Source of the DNA: Amycolatopsis sp. CA-126428 | Lineage (GTDB): Bacteria > Actinomycetota > Actinomycetes > Mycobacteriales > Pseudonocardiaceae | NCBI RefSeq assembly: GCF_002904335.1 | Contig: NZ_PPHF01000148.1 | Span: 1-54,952 of the forward strand | Length of the DNA: 54,952 bases | Reading direction: 5' to 3' | Part shown: positions 7,573-15,169 of the stretch, one piece after another | How positions within the stretch are numbered: the first letter of the stretch is position 1 | How the letters are laid out: the number at the start of each line of letters is the position of its first letter | Position numbers and translations under genes: made by a program | The notes under the pieces: generated by a model | Told to the model about the DNA's origin: nothing | The model's input: the letters and a program-made list of their open reading frames with translations, nothing else | Databases searched by the model: none

Positions 7573-8864
7573 GCGGGGCCCAGCACCCGGTCCAGATAGG
7601 TGTTGGTGAAGACGCCGTTCGGGTCGGTTTCCTTGCGCACGCGCAGGAAGTCGTCGAAGTGCGGGTAGCGCGTCCGGAGGACGCCGGCGTCGAGGTCGTG
7701 CATCTTGCCCCAGTGCGGGCGGCCGCCGACCGCGCCGGCGATCTTCTCGAACGCGCTGAAGTACTCGCGGTAAGGCATGCCGGCGAACTGGTGGATGGCG
7801 ATGTAGGCGGAGTCGCGGCCCTGCGCGGTCGACAGCCAGATGTCGTCGGCGGCGGCGACCCGGACCTCGACCGGGAACATCACCGGGTCCTTCAGCGTCG
7901 GCACCACGGCGCGTAGTTCGGCGAGCACGTCGAGCGCTGATTCACGTGGAACAGCGTATTCCGTTTCGGTGAAACGGACGTTGCGCGCGGTGACGAAGAC
8001 GCGGTGCGAGAGGTCGCTGTAGTCGCGCGCGCTCAGGACGTTGGAGGCGAAGCTGCCGAGCGACGGCACGAGCTTCGGCATCAGCCGCCCGGTCCGGCAC
8101 AGCCCGCCGAACGCGACGTTCTCCATGATCCGGTAGTCGACGAACTCGCGGACCTTGCCGAGCGGCTGCGGCGTCTCGGTCCGGTTGTTGCGCTTGACCA
8201 GGGCGTTCTTGCCGTAGGGGAACCAGTAGAACTCGAAGTGCTCGTTTTCGTCGGCGAAGTCGTGGAAGCCCTCGAGGACCTGCTCCAGGGGCTCCGGCCG
8301 TTCCTGCGCGCGCAGCACGAACGACGGTTCGCACGCGAGCGTCACCGTGGTGATCACGCCGAGCGCGCCGAGCCCGACGCGGGCGGCGGCGAAGAGGTCG
8401 GGCCTTTCCCCGGCCGAGCAGGTGACGACCGAGCCGTCCGCGAGGACGAGTTCGAGCGCGACGATCTGGGTGGCGAGGCCGCCGATCTTCGCGCCGGTGC
8501 CGTGGGTGCCGGTGGAAATCGCGCCGGCGATGGTCTGCGCGTCGATGTCACCGAGGTTGGTCATGGCCAGCCCGAGCGTGTCGAGGGCGGCGTTGAGCTC
8601 CCGGAGCGTGGTGCCGGAGCGGACGGTGACGTGCCCGGTCGCCAGGTCGACCCGGTCGATGCCGGTCCATTGGCGCAGGTCGAGCGCATCGGAGTCGGCG
8701 GCGGCGATGGCGGTGAAGGAGTGCCCGCTGCCCCAGGGGCGCACGGTGCGGCCGGCCGCGGCGATGCTCGCGACCGTCGCCGCGATCTCCGCCGTGTTGC
8801 GCGGCTGGTGAACGTGTTGCGGCGAGGCGGAAACCGTGCCCGCCCAGTTGGTCCACCGGGTCAT
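7569..8864 (-). CDS. FAD-linked D-arabinono-1,4-lactone oxidase family protein
   Basis: This 431-residue flavoprotein has an N-terminal FAD-binding domain (about residues 15-180) and a C-terminal ALO domain. His48 in PWGSGHSFTAI matches the histidine that carries covalent FAD in alditol and aldonolactone oxidases. GDIDAQTIAGAISTGTHGTG is the pyrophosphate-binding stretch, and RPHWGKMHDL near the C-terminus is typical of the family. Relatives oxidise aldonolactones, gulonolactone or alditols with O2. The start lies 86 bp from the divergent deaminase gene, suggesting shared control. The exact substrate is not predictable. Confidence 0.88.
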   Translation of the reverse strand: MTRWTNWAGTVSASPQHVHQPRNTAEIAATVASIAAAGRTVRPWGSGHSFTAIAAADSDALDLRQWTGIDRVDLATGHVTVRSGTTLRELNAALDTLGLAMTNLGDIDAQTIAGAISTGTHGTGAKIGGLATQIVALELVLADGSVVTCSAGERPDLFAAARVGLGALGVITTVTLACEPSFVLRAQERPEPLEQVLEGFHDFADENEHFEFYWFPYGKNALVKRNNRTETPQPLGKVREFVDYRIMENVAFGGLCRTGRLMPKLVPSLGSFASNVLSARDYSDLSHRVFVTARNVRFTETEYAVPRESALDVLAELRAVVPTLKDPVMFPVEVRVAAADDIWLSTAQGRDSAYIAIHQFAGMPYREYFSAFEKIAGAVGGRPHWGKMHDLDAGVLRTRYPHFDDFLRVRKETDPNGVFTNTYLDRVLGPA

Positions 8865-8905
8865 GCGCGTGCACCCTTCATCCAGGAGTGCCCGAAACAG
8901 TAAGT

Positions 8906-8916
8906 GAATAGTATTC
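8906..8916. promoter_or_regulatory. Short inverted repeat in a divergent promoter region
   Basis: GAATA-G-TATTC is a perfect 5-bp inverted repeat in an AT-rich patch of the 86-bp gap between the oxidase and the deaminase/aldolase gene. It could be an operator or part of a -10 region. Support is limited to position and symmetry. Confidence 0.3.
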
Positions 8917-8950
8917 GCGTTTCAAGGCTTGTTGTCGTACTTTAGACCTC

Positions 8951-10135
8951 GTGACCAGTGCGACGGTGTACGACTTGGCGACCAAGGACCTCGATGCGCC
9001 CTTGGCCGTGGTCGACTTGGCGGCGTTCGACGCGAACGCGGCCGACCTCCGCCGCCGCGCGGCCGGCAAGCCGATCCGCGTCGTCAGCAAGTCGGTCCGC
9101 TGCCGCGCGCTGCTGGAGCGGGCGCTGACGATGCCGGGTTTCGAGGGCCTGATGTGCTACTCGCTGGCGGAAGCGGTCTGGCACATCGAGCAGGGCACGA
9201 CCGATGACATCGTCGTCGCGTACCCGACGGCGGACCACGAAGCCCTTCGCCGCCTGGCCGCGTCCGAGCGCGCCCGCGCGGCGATCGCGATCATGGTGGA
9301 TTCCCCCGAGCACCTGGACCTGGTGGACGCGGCCCTCGGCCACGGCCACCCGGAGATCCGGGTGTGCCTGGAACTGGACGCGTCCTGGCGCCCGTTCCCG
9401 GGCATCCACGTCGGCACGCGGCGTTCGCCGGTGTTCACCCCGAAGCAGGCCTCGACGTTCGCCCGCCAGATCGCCGCCCGCCCGGGCTTCCGCCTGGTGG
9501 GAATGATGGCGTACGAAGGCCAGATCGCCGGTCTCGGCGACGCGGCCGGCCACCGCCTGAACCGGGCAGTGGTGGGCTGGATGCAACGCCGGTCGGCGGC
9601 CGAGCTGGCCCGCCGACGCGGCGAAGCGGTCCGAGCGGTCCAGGCGGTGACGCCCCTGGAGTTCGTCAACGGAGGCGGCACGGGCAGCCTCGAGTCGACG
9701 GGCGCCGACGCGGTGGTCACGGAAATAGCGGCGGGCTCGGGCTTGATCGGCCCCACCCTCTTCGACGGTTACACCCGCTTCAAGCCCCGCCCGGCAGCGC
9801 TGTTCGCGCTGCCAGTGGTCCGCCGCCCCACGCGCAAAATTGCGACGCTCTTCTCGGGCGGCTACATCGCTTCGGGCCCGACAGGCCCTTCCCGCCAGCC
9901 GAAGCCGTATTTGCCGAAGGGCTTGAAGTTCCTCGGCTTCGAGGGAGCGGGCGAGGTCCAGACACCGGTGACGGGCCGAGCCGCCCGAACGTTGAACCTG
10001 GGCGACCGGGTCTGGCTGCGCCACGCCAAGGCGGGCGAGCTGGCCGAGCGGTTCACGCACTACCACCTGGTACTCGGCGACCGGGTGGAACGAACGGTCC
10101 CGACGTACCGGGGAGAAAACCAGAACTTCGGCTGA
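8951..10135 (+). CDS. PLP-dependent amino acid deaminase/aldolase (D-serine dehydratase-like)
   Basis: This 394-residue protein has the alanine-racemase-like fold III barrel at the N-terminus, with the probable PLP lysine at position 47 in RVVSKSVRC. A D-serine-dehydratase-like C-terminal domain contains the metal-site region WLRHAKAGELAERF. Other motifs are LDAPLAVVDL at the start, LMCYSLAEA, ELDASWRPF and GMMAYEGQIAG. Relatives act on D-amino acids (D-threonine aldolase, D-serine dehydratase). It starts with GTG and is divergent from the lactone oxidase. A terminator follows 64 bp after the stop. Substrate specificity is inferred from family only. Confidence 0.87.
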   Translation: MTSATVYDLATKDLDAPLAVVDLAAFDANAADLRRRAAGKPIRVVSKSVRCRALLERALTMPGFEGLMCYSLAEAVWHIEQGTTDDIVVAYPTADHEALRRLAASERARAAIAIMVDSPEHLDLVDAALGHGHPEIRVCLELDASWRPFPGIHVGTRRSPVFTPKQASTFARQIAARPGFRLVGMMAYEGQIAGLGDAAGHRLNRAVVGWMQRRSAAELARRRGEAVRAVQAVTPLEFVNGGGTGSLESTGADAVVTEIAAGSGLIGPTLFDGYTRFKPRPAALFALPVVRRPTRKIATLFSGGYIASGPTGPSRQPKPYLPKGLKFLGFEGAGEVQTPVTGRAARTLNLGDRVWLRHAKAGELAERFTHYHLVLGDRVERTVPTYRGENQNFG

Positions 10136-10198
10136 CGGCGGCCTATCGGACGGGCAGCTGACGACCGACCGCCGTCCAACCCCGCCAGGCGACCGACC

Positions 10199-10231
10199 AG
10201 TTTGTGAGGGCCGTCCCCGCCCTCACAAACT
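10199..10231. terminator. Bidirectional hairpin terminator
   Basis: A perfect 12-bp stem (AGTTTGTGAGGG at 10199-10210, complement at 10220-10231) encloses a 9-nt loop. It lies between the convergent deaminase/aldolase and TetR genes. There is no T tract. Confidence 0.7.
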
Positions 10232-10306
10232 CCCCCACCCTCCCGGGGGGCGTGCCCAAGTCCAGTCTATCGGCCCCCACCGACAACCCACCCCGAAACC
10301 GCCACG

Positions 10307-10349
10307 TTGTCCACAGCTGTGCATACCTGTGGACAACTTCTGTGGACAG
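10307..10349. promoter_or_regulatory. Cluster of three DnaA-box-like 9-mers
   Basis: TTGTCCACA occurs at 10307-10315. Its reverse form TGTGGACAA occurs at 10328-10336, and TGTGGACAG, one base off, at 10341-10349. The first two match the actinobacterial DnaA-box consensus. The cluster ends at the stop codon of the TetR gene and lies downstream of both flanking genes, so it is not a normal promoter site. DnaA titration or another replication-linked role is possible; no origin genes (dnaA, dnaN, gyrB) are nearby. Confidence 0.5.
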
Positions 10350-10997
10350 CTACGACCGCTCCCCGAACCGGGCCGCCAAGTACCCCTTCACCACGTACTT
10401 GGCCTCGGCGACGATCTTCTCGTCCCCGCTGGGCTCCTTCCGGAACGCCAGCTTCAGCAGCGCATCCGCCACCTCGTTCGCGATCCCGATCGCGAACCGC
10501 AGGTCCTCCACCGGCCGGTCCACCTGGGTGGAAACCACCTCGGTCAGCGAATCCACGAGCACCGCGTTGTTGTCGCGCGTCTCGTCGAGCAGCTGGCGGT
10601 CGATGATGTCGCCGAAGTGGACCTTCGAAAAGCCCGGGACCGTCCGGTGCATCTCGAGGTAGATGTCGAGGATCGAGTCCACGACGTCCCACCAGTGCTC
10701 CGGCCCCAGCTGCTTCAGCCGCTCGTTCACCGCGCCCACGAAACGTTCCAGATTCCGCGCGGTGAGCGCTTGGACGACCGCGCGTTTGTCCGGGAAGAAC
10801 TGGTACAGCGAACCGACCGCCACCCCCGCTCGCTTGGCGATCAACGTCGTCGTCAGCGCGTCGTAGCCGAGCTCGTCGATCAACGCCGCGCTCGCGTCGA
10901 GCATCTGCTCGACCCGTTTGGCGCTTCGCTGCTGGACCGGCTGGCGGCGTAAGGGGGTGGCTTCTGCCGGCACCTTCGCGGCCTGGATGTCGGACAC
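10350..10997 (-). CDS. TetR/AcrR family transcriptional regulator
   Basis: This 215-residue regulator has an N-terminal TetR helix-turn-helix at about residues 22-70 (RVEQMLDASAALIDELG, TTTLIAKRAGVAVGSLYQFFPDKRAVV) and an all-helical ligand/dimer domain. It starts with GTG behind GAGGAGGAG. It is transcribed divergently from the GH1 beta-glucosidase and sugar transporter across 130 bp that contain a partial palindrome, so control of those genes and of itself is the natural guess. The inducer is unknown. The N-terminal 20 residues are an unstructured extension. Confidence 0.88.
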   Translation of the reverse strand: MSDIQAAKVPAEATPLRRQPVQQRSAKRVEQMLDASAALIDELGYDALTTTLIAKRAGVAVGSLYQFFPDKRAVVQALTARNLERFVGAVNERLKQLGPEHWWDVVDSILDIYLEMHRTVPGFSKVHFGDIIDRQLLDETRDNNAVLVDSLTEVVSTQVDRPVEDLRFAIGIANEVADALLKLAFRKEPSGDEKIVAEAKYVVKGYLAARFGERS

Positions 10998-11071
10998 GGC
11001 ACTCCTCCTCGTCTGATCTGGGACTTTATCGTGCCGACGGGCTTCCCCACGGACGAGTGAAGACCTAGTAT

Positions 11072-11086
11072 ATGAGAACTTTTCAT
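11072..11086. promoter_or_regulatory. Candidate TetR operator
   Basis: ATGAGAA-C-TTTTCAT is a near-perfect palindrome (6 of 7 pairs) in an AT-rich patch next to a TAGTAT -10-like element. It lies between the divergent tetR and beta-glucosidase genes, where a TetR dimer would be expected to bind. Confidence 0.45.
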
Positions 11087-11127
11087 GTTCACCCTTGTGG
11101 GTGCCCTGACGAAGGGGTCAGCAGCCG

Positions 11128-12444
11128 GTGCAGAACCCGATCTTCCCGCCCGACTTCCTCTGGGGTGTTTCGACATCGGCGTTCCAGATCGAAGGTGCCA
11201 CCAGCGAAGGTGGGCGTGGACCGTCCATCTGGGACACGTTCACCGCGACCGAGGGCAAGATCGCCCGCGGTGAACAAGCCAACGTAGCCGCCGACCACTA
11301 CCACCGCTACCCCGAAGACATCGCGCTGATGGCGGAACTCGGCGTCGGCGCCTACCGGATGTCCATCGCCTGGCCCCGCATCCAGCCCGACGGCAAGGGC
11401 GCACCCAACCCCGAAGGCCTCGGCTTCTACGACAAGCTCATCGACGCCGTCTGCGAGGCGGGCATCGCTCCCGCCGTCACGCTCTACCACTGGGACACCC
11501 CCCAAACCATCGAAGACGAGGGCGGCTGGCTCTCGCGGGCGACCGCTGAGCGCTTCGCCGAGTACGCCCAAATCCTCGGAGACCGCTTCGCCGATCGGGT
11601 GAAGCTGTGGATTCCGCTCAACGAACCGATGGTCATGTCCATCTTCGGGTACGGCATCGGGGAGTACGCGCCCGGCAAGGTGCTGCTGCTCGACGCCATC
11701 CCGACCGCGCACCACCAGAACCTCGCGCACGGGCTCGCCGTCCAAGCCCTCCGCGCGGCCGGCGCCACGAACATCGGCACGGCCAACAACCACTCGCCCA
11801 TCTGGCCCGCGGACGACGACGCCCAAGACGCCGCTGAATACCTCGACGCGCTGCTCAACCGGCTCTACGCCGACCCGATGCTGCTCGGCAGCTACCCCGA
11901 GCAGCTCCACCCGCACCTCCCCGCCGGGTTCGCCGACGACCTGCCCACCATCGCGCAGCCCCTCGACTTCTACGGCGTCAACTACTACGAGCCGCAGGGG
12001 GTCGCGATGCCCGGGCCGGGCAACCCGCTGCCCTTCGAGCTGCGCGACATCGAGGGCTACCCGATGACGACCAACGACTCGCCGATCGTCCCGCACGCCC
12101 TGCGCGAGCTGCTGCTGGACTTCCACCACCGCTACCAGGACAAGCTCCCCCCGATCCAGATCACCGAAAACGGCTGCAGCTTCGCCGACGAAGTCGCCGA
12201 AGACGGTGGTGTGCACGACCCCGAACGCATCGACTTCCTGCACAGTCACCTCGTCGCGCTGCGCGAGGCGATGGATGCCGGTGTCGACGTCCGTGGCTAC
12301 TTCTGCTGGTCCCTGATGGACAATTTCGAGTGGTCCAAGGGTTACGCGCCGCGCTTCGGCCTGGTGCACGTCGACTACGAGAGCCTGCGGCGGACGCCGA
12401 AGGACTCGTTCCACTGGTACCGGAAGCTGGTGCGGAATGAGTAG
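11128..12444 (+). CDS. GH1 family beta-glucosidase
   Basis: This 438-residue cytoplasmic glycoside hydrolase of family 1 keeps all the main marks: FLWGVSTSAFQIEGA and GRGPSIWDTF at the N-terminus, acid/base Glu166 in PLNEPMV, the YHWDTPQ loop, and nucleophile Glu347 in ITENGCS, followed by GYFCWSLMDNFEWSKGY. It would hydrolyse beta-glucosides such as cellobiose, probably intracellularly because no signal peptide is present. The GTG start sits upstream of the conserved N-terminus. The stop overlaps the MFS transporter start by 8 bp, so import and hydrolysis are coupled. The divergent TetR gene is the likely regulator. Confidence 0.95.
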   Translation: MQNPIFPPDFLWGVSTSAFQIEGATSEGGRGPSIWDTFTATEGKIARGEQANVAADHYHRYPEDIALMAELGVGAYRMSIAWPRIQPDGKGAPNPEGLGFYDKLIDAVCEAGIAPAVTLYHWDTPQTIEDEGGWLSRATAERFAEYAQILGDRFADRVKLWIPLNEPMVMSIFGYGIGEYAPGKVLLLDAIPTAHHQNLAHGLAVQALRAAGATNIGTANNHSPIWPADDDAQDAAEYLDALLNRLYADPMLLGSYPEQLHPHLPAGFADDLPTIAQPLDFYGVNYYEPQGVAMPGPGNPLPFELRDIEGYPMTTNDSPIVPHALRELLLDFHHRYQDKLPPIQITENGCSFADEVAEDGGVHDPERIDFLHSHLVALREAMDAGVDVRGYFCWSLMDNFEWSKGYAPRFGLVHVDYESLRRTPKDSFHWYRKLVRNE

Positions 12445-13705
12445 TGTGACGACCGCGGCCACCGGCGTGCCGGAAGCGCTCGCCGAGCCCGTCGTGCGGG
12501 TGCGGCCCGGCTGGATGAGCCTGCTGTTCTTCGCGAACATCGCGCTCTGGCTGGGCGTGTACGCGCCGATCCAGGTGCTGCTGCCTAAGCAGGCCGAACT
12601 GCTCGACCAAGTGAGCAAAGAGAGCGTTCTCGGGTTGGTGATGGGCTTCGGCGCGGCGGTCGCGCTGGTGGCCAACCCCACGATCGGGCTGCTGTCCGAC
12701 CGCACCTGCTCCCGGTTCGGCCGGCGGCACCCGTGGACCGTCGGCGGTGCGCTCGTCGCCGCCGTCGGGCTGGTGGTGCTGGCGTTCGCGCCGACGGTCG
12801 CGGTGATGATCATCGGCTGGTGCCTGGTGCAGGGCGGCCTCAACGGCATGCTCGCCGCGCTCATGGCCGCCCTGCCGGATCGGGTTCCGGTGCAGCAGTT
12901 GGCCGTGGTCGGCGGCCTGGTCGGCATCGCGCAAATGCTCGGCACCGTCCTGGGCGCGGTCGTGGTGGTCGTCGTGCTCGGCATCGCCGGCCTGCCGCTG
13001 GCCTACTCGGTCTGCGCGGGGATCGTGGTGATCGGTGCGGCGCTCTTCGTCCTCTGGACGCCGGACGCGCGGTTGCCGGTCGAGTTCCGGCCGCCGTGGG
13101 TGCTGCGCCAGGTGCTCCGCGACTTCTGGGTTTCGCCCCGGAAGTACCCCGACTTCGCGTGGGCGTGGAGCTGCCACTTCATGATCAACCTCGGCAACGC
13201 GTTCGGGACGCTGTACCTCCTGTTCTTCCTGCAGGACGCGGTGCACTACGCGGACCCGGAAAACGGCCTGCTGATCATGATGGGCCTGTACGGCGTCGCG
13301 CTCGTCGGCGGCGCCGTGCTCGCGGGGTACTTCTCCGACAAGTCCGGTCGGCGTAAGCCGTACGTCCTGGTGGCCTCCGGAGTGATGGCGCTGGCCGCTT
13401 TGCTGCTGGTGCTTTGGCAGAGCTGGCCGGTGGCGCTCGCCGCGTCGCCACTGCTCGGCGTCGGTTTCGGGGCGTACATGGCGGTCGCGCTGGCGATGCT
13501 GACGCAGGTGCTCCCCGCCGCGCAGAACCGCGCCAAGGACTTCGGGATCATCAACATCGCGAACTCGCTGCCGCAGGTGGTCGCCCCGCTGCTGACGCCC
13601 CTGCTGCTGGCCCACGTCGGCGGCTACCCCGGGCTGTTCGCGGCCTCCGCGGTCGCGACGCTCCTGGCCTCGGTGCTCGTCTTGCGCGTGAAGGCGGTCC
13701 GCTAA
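12437..13705 (+). CDS. MFS transporter, probable sugar/glucoside importer
   Basis: This 422-residue integral membrane protein has about 12 hydrophobic segments and a GPH/SLC45-like look: NPTIGLLSDRTCSRFGRRHPWT is a classical loop 2-3 motif, and YFSDKSGRRKPYV a second copy in the C-terminal half, as expected for MFS halves. It is translated with the GH1 gene through an 8-bp overlap, so it probably imports the beta-glucoside that the hydrolase cleaves. The N-terminal 30 residues are cytoplasmic. Transport direction and substrate are inferred from context. Confidence 0.85.
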   Translation: MSSVTTAATGVPEALAEPVVRVRPGWMSLLFFANIALWLGVYAPIQVLLPKQAELLDQVSKESVLGLVMGFGAAVALVANPTIGLLSDRTCSRFGRRHPWTVGGALVAAVGLVVLAFAPTVAVMIIGWCLVQGGLNGMLAALMAALPDRVPVQQLAVVGGLVGIAQMLGTVLGAVVVVVVLGIAGLPLAYSVCAGIVVIGAALFVLWTPDARLPVEFRPPWVLRQVLRDFWVSPRKYPDFAWAWSCHFMINLGNAFGTLYLLFFLQDAVHYADPENGLLIMMGLYGVALVGGAVLAGYFSDKSGRRKPYVLVASGVMALAALLLVLWQSWPVALAASPLLGVGFGAYMAVALAMLTQVLPAAQNRAKDFGIINIANSLPQVVAPLLTPLLLAHVGGYPGLFAASAVATLLASVLVLRVKAVR

Positions 13706-13713
13706 GCCCAACC

Positions 13714-13758
13714 GAAACAGTGAAGGCCGCACTCGGGGAGTGCGGCCTTCACTGTTTC
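13714..13758. terminator. Long hairpin terminator after the MFS gene
   Basis: Two perfect 20-nt arms (13714-13733 and 13739-13758) enclose the loop CGGGG. It begins 9 bp after the MFS stop and has no T tract, in line with U-less terminators of GC-rich actinomycetes. Confidence 0.8.
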
Positions 13759-13769
13759 AGGGTGTGGAA

Positions 13770-13821
13770 CCGCGGGCCGGTGCCGGTCGGGGGAGGGGAG
13801 TGCAACGGCACCGGCCCGCGG
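13770..13821. other. Second stem-loop with a purine-rich loop
   Basis: Perfect 16-bp arms (13770-13785, 13806-13821) enclose a 20-nt loop that contains GGGGGAGGGGAG. It stands only 12 bp after the terminator hairpin. If transcribed rightward, the loop would display a ribosome-site-like purine sequence. It may be a second terminator or part of a structured RNA. Confidence 0.4.
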
Positions 13822-14086
13822 AATTCGGGGGCCGCTCGGAGGCGGGGTGACAGCAGGACCAGACCCATGGTCCAACGCCGTCTTCGATGATCAATCTAGC
13901 GGGGGATTACTGGCTGGGCTAGGCCTAACGCGTATTTTTTTCGATTAATCGCGGTGGGGACCGGGTGGTGGCCGAGGACCGGTTCGCGCTGCTCGGGGGT
14001 GCGGGCGAAACAGTCCTCGGCCGAAGGCGAGTGCCGACGCGGGTCCGATGGGGCGATCGGCCGGCCGTGGCTCGCCTGTCAGGGGG

Positions 14087-14500
14087 TCAGGCCGTGACCG
14101 CTCGGCGCGGGTTCACCAGCGCGTGGCGACCGGTGGTCTCGGCCGAGGTGGGCGGTGCGGGGTGCGCCGTGACCGGGTTTTTGCGGCGGCCCTGGAGCCG
14201 GTTGTCGGCCGACTGCTGCTGCGGGGCCAGGCCGCCGGCTACCAAGTGTTCGTGCGCGACCTGCCAGACCGAGCACGGCGCCTTGCAGCGGTGCCACCGG
14301 GTCGAGCAGGTCGGGCAGTCGCCGCGCTCGTCGGGCTCGTGCATCTTCAGCATCGCGCGCCACGCCTCGGTCAACCGGGGCAGTTCGGAGCGCGCGACCG
14401 AGACGAGCGACTGGGCGTCGGCGCGGTTCGCCAGGTCGGTCAGCATGTCGAGGCGCTCCCAGACCGCATTGCGGAGGACCTGCCCGAGTACCTGATCCAT
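14087..14500 (-). CDS. Small hypothetical protein with a Cys/His-rich core
   Basis: I do not recognise this 137-residue protein. The N-terminal half is helical (VLGQVLRNAVWERLDMLTDL, ELPRLTEAWRAMLKMHEPD). The middle holds CPTCSTRWHRCKAPCSVWQVAHEH, with four cysteines and nearby histidines that could bind zinc; this is a structural guess. The C-terminus is basic and probably disordered. It is transcribed 12 bp after another small gene and faces away from the XRE-TPR regulator, so the three may form one regulatory unit. The start ATG has only a weak ribosome site (GGTGAG). Confidence 0.65.
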   Translation of the reverse strand: MDQVLGQVLRNAVWERLDMLTDLANRADAQSLVSVARSELPRLTEAWRAMLKMHEPDERGDCPTCSTRWHRCKAPCSVWQVAHEHLVAGGLAPQQQSADNRLQGRRKNPVTAHPAPPTSAETTGRHALVNPRRAVTA

Positions 14501-14512
14501 GTCAGCTCACCG

Positions 14513-14851
14513 TTACCTTTCCGCCATCTTGGCGGCTTCGTTGAGCGCGGCGCGCAGCTGTCCGAGCTGGCCGGACGTCAACCGCGCGGTCTCACCGGGA
14601 GGCGAGACCAGTACCACCTGGTTGTCCTCGACGAACACCGTCACCGCTCGCTCGCGGCTGATGAGGTCGCCGCACTGCACCCGCCACACGAGCTGACCGC
14701 CCTCGTAGTGGCGGACGCTCGCGGTGCGGGGGTCGACCGCGGCGGCGGGGGTGACGGGGCGGACGGCGGAGACGGGAGGGACCGTCGCCGGCCGCACGGC
14801 GCGGGTGGCCGTGCCGGCATGTCCCCCTGCGAACGAGTCCACGAACTCCAC
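14513..14851 (-). CDS. Small hypothetical protein
   Basis: This 112-residue protein is not recognised. I prefer the GTG at 14851 because GGAG lies 6 bp upstream; an ATG at 14899 would add 16 residues but has no ribosome site. The first half is Ala/Val/Pro-rich and low in complexity. The second half (RHYEGGQLVWRVQCGDLIS, VTVFVEDNQVVLVSPP) looks like a small beta domain followed by a helix (LTSGQLGQLRAALNEAAKMA). It leads a two-gene leftward unit divergent from the XRE-TPR regulator. Confidence 0.6.
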   Translation of the reverse strand: MEFVDSFAGGHAGTATRAVRPATVPPVSAVRPVTPAAAVDPRTASVRHYEGGQLVWRVQCGDLISRERAVTVFVEDNQVVLVSPPGETARLTSGQLGQLRAALNEAAKMAER

Positions 14852-15169
14852 GCCCTTCTCCGCTCTGTCGAAAGTCTCCGAAGATGCCTTCTGCAACATC
14901 GCACTTGCGCAACGCTGCGGTTTTCGTAGCTCTCCGTGATCGCTACCGGTGTGCGGCCGGTGACGGAGATCTGACAACTACAGTGAGGTGAAACCGGGTG
15001 CGATAGAAGGTGGAACCGGCGTCATAGCGGTGACTGGGCTCGGTTCCACGGTAAGCGGTCAACGGACTTCGCCCGGACCGATCAGGGCACCAGTTCGGCT
15101 GTTCACACGGTTCACCAGGTTTGCCTACGCTGTTTTACAGACGCCCGACCGGACAGTGGAGGGGGCGCG
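14852..15169. promoter_or_regulatory. 318-bp divergent promoter region
   Basis: This is the gap between the small leftward genes and the XRE-TPR regulator. It contains an inverted repeat GTGGAACCG (15010-15018) / CGGTTCCAC (15041-15049) and a near-repeat of the left arm, GTGAAACCG, just upstream. TTGCCTACGCTGTTTTACAG near 15120-15139 may be the regulator's promoter. No gene is supported, apart from the possible upstream start of the small gene at 14899. Confidence 0.4.

Larger units (their letters stand above)
13706..14086. other. 381-bp intergenic region with two stem-loops and an AT-rich patch
   Basis: No gene is apparent. In order it holds a 20-bp-stem terminator, a second stem-loop with 16-bp arms, a small GGACCA/TGGTCC inverted repeat (13856-13873), and an AT-rich patch around 13931-13951 with a run of seven T followed by the perfect palindrome CGATTAATCG (13942-13951). 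The AT-rich patch is unusual in this DNA. Confidence 0.5.

Noticed and set aside
11089..12984. A 631-codon minus-strand frame opposite the GH1 and MFS genes
   Set aside because: No family motif and a repetitive Val/Gly/Arg composition; the plus strand has clear enzymes.
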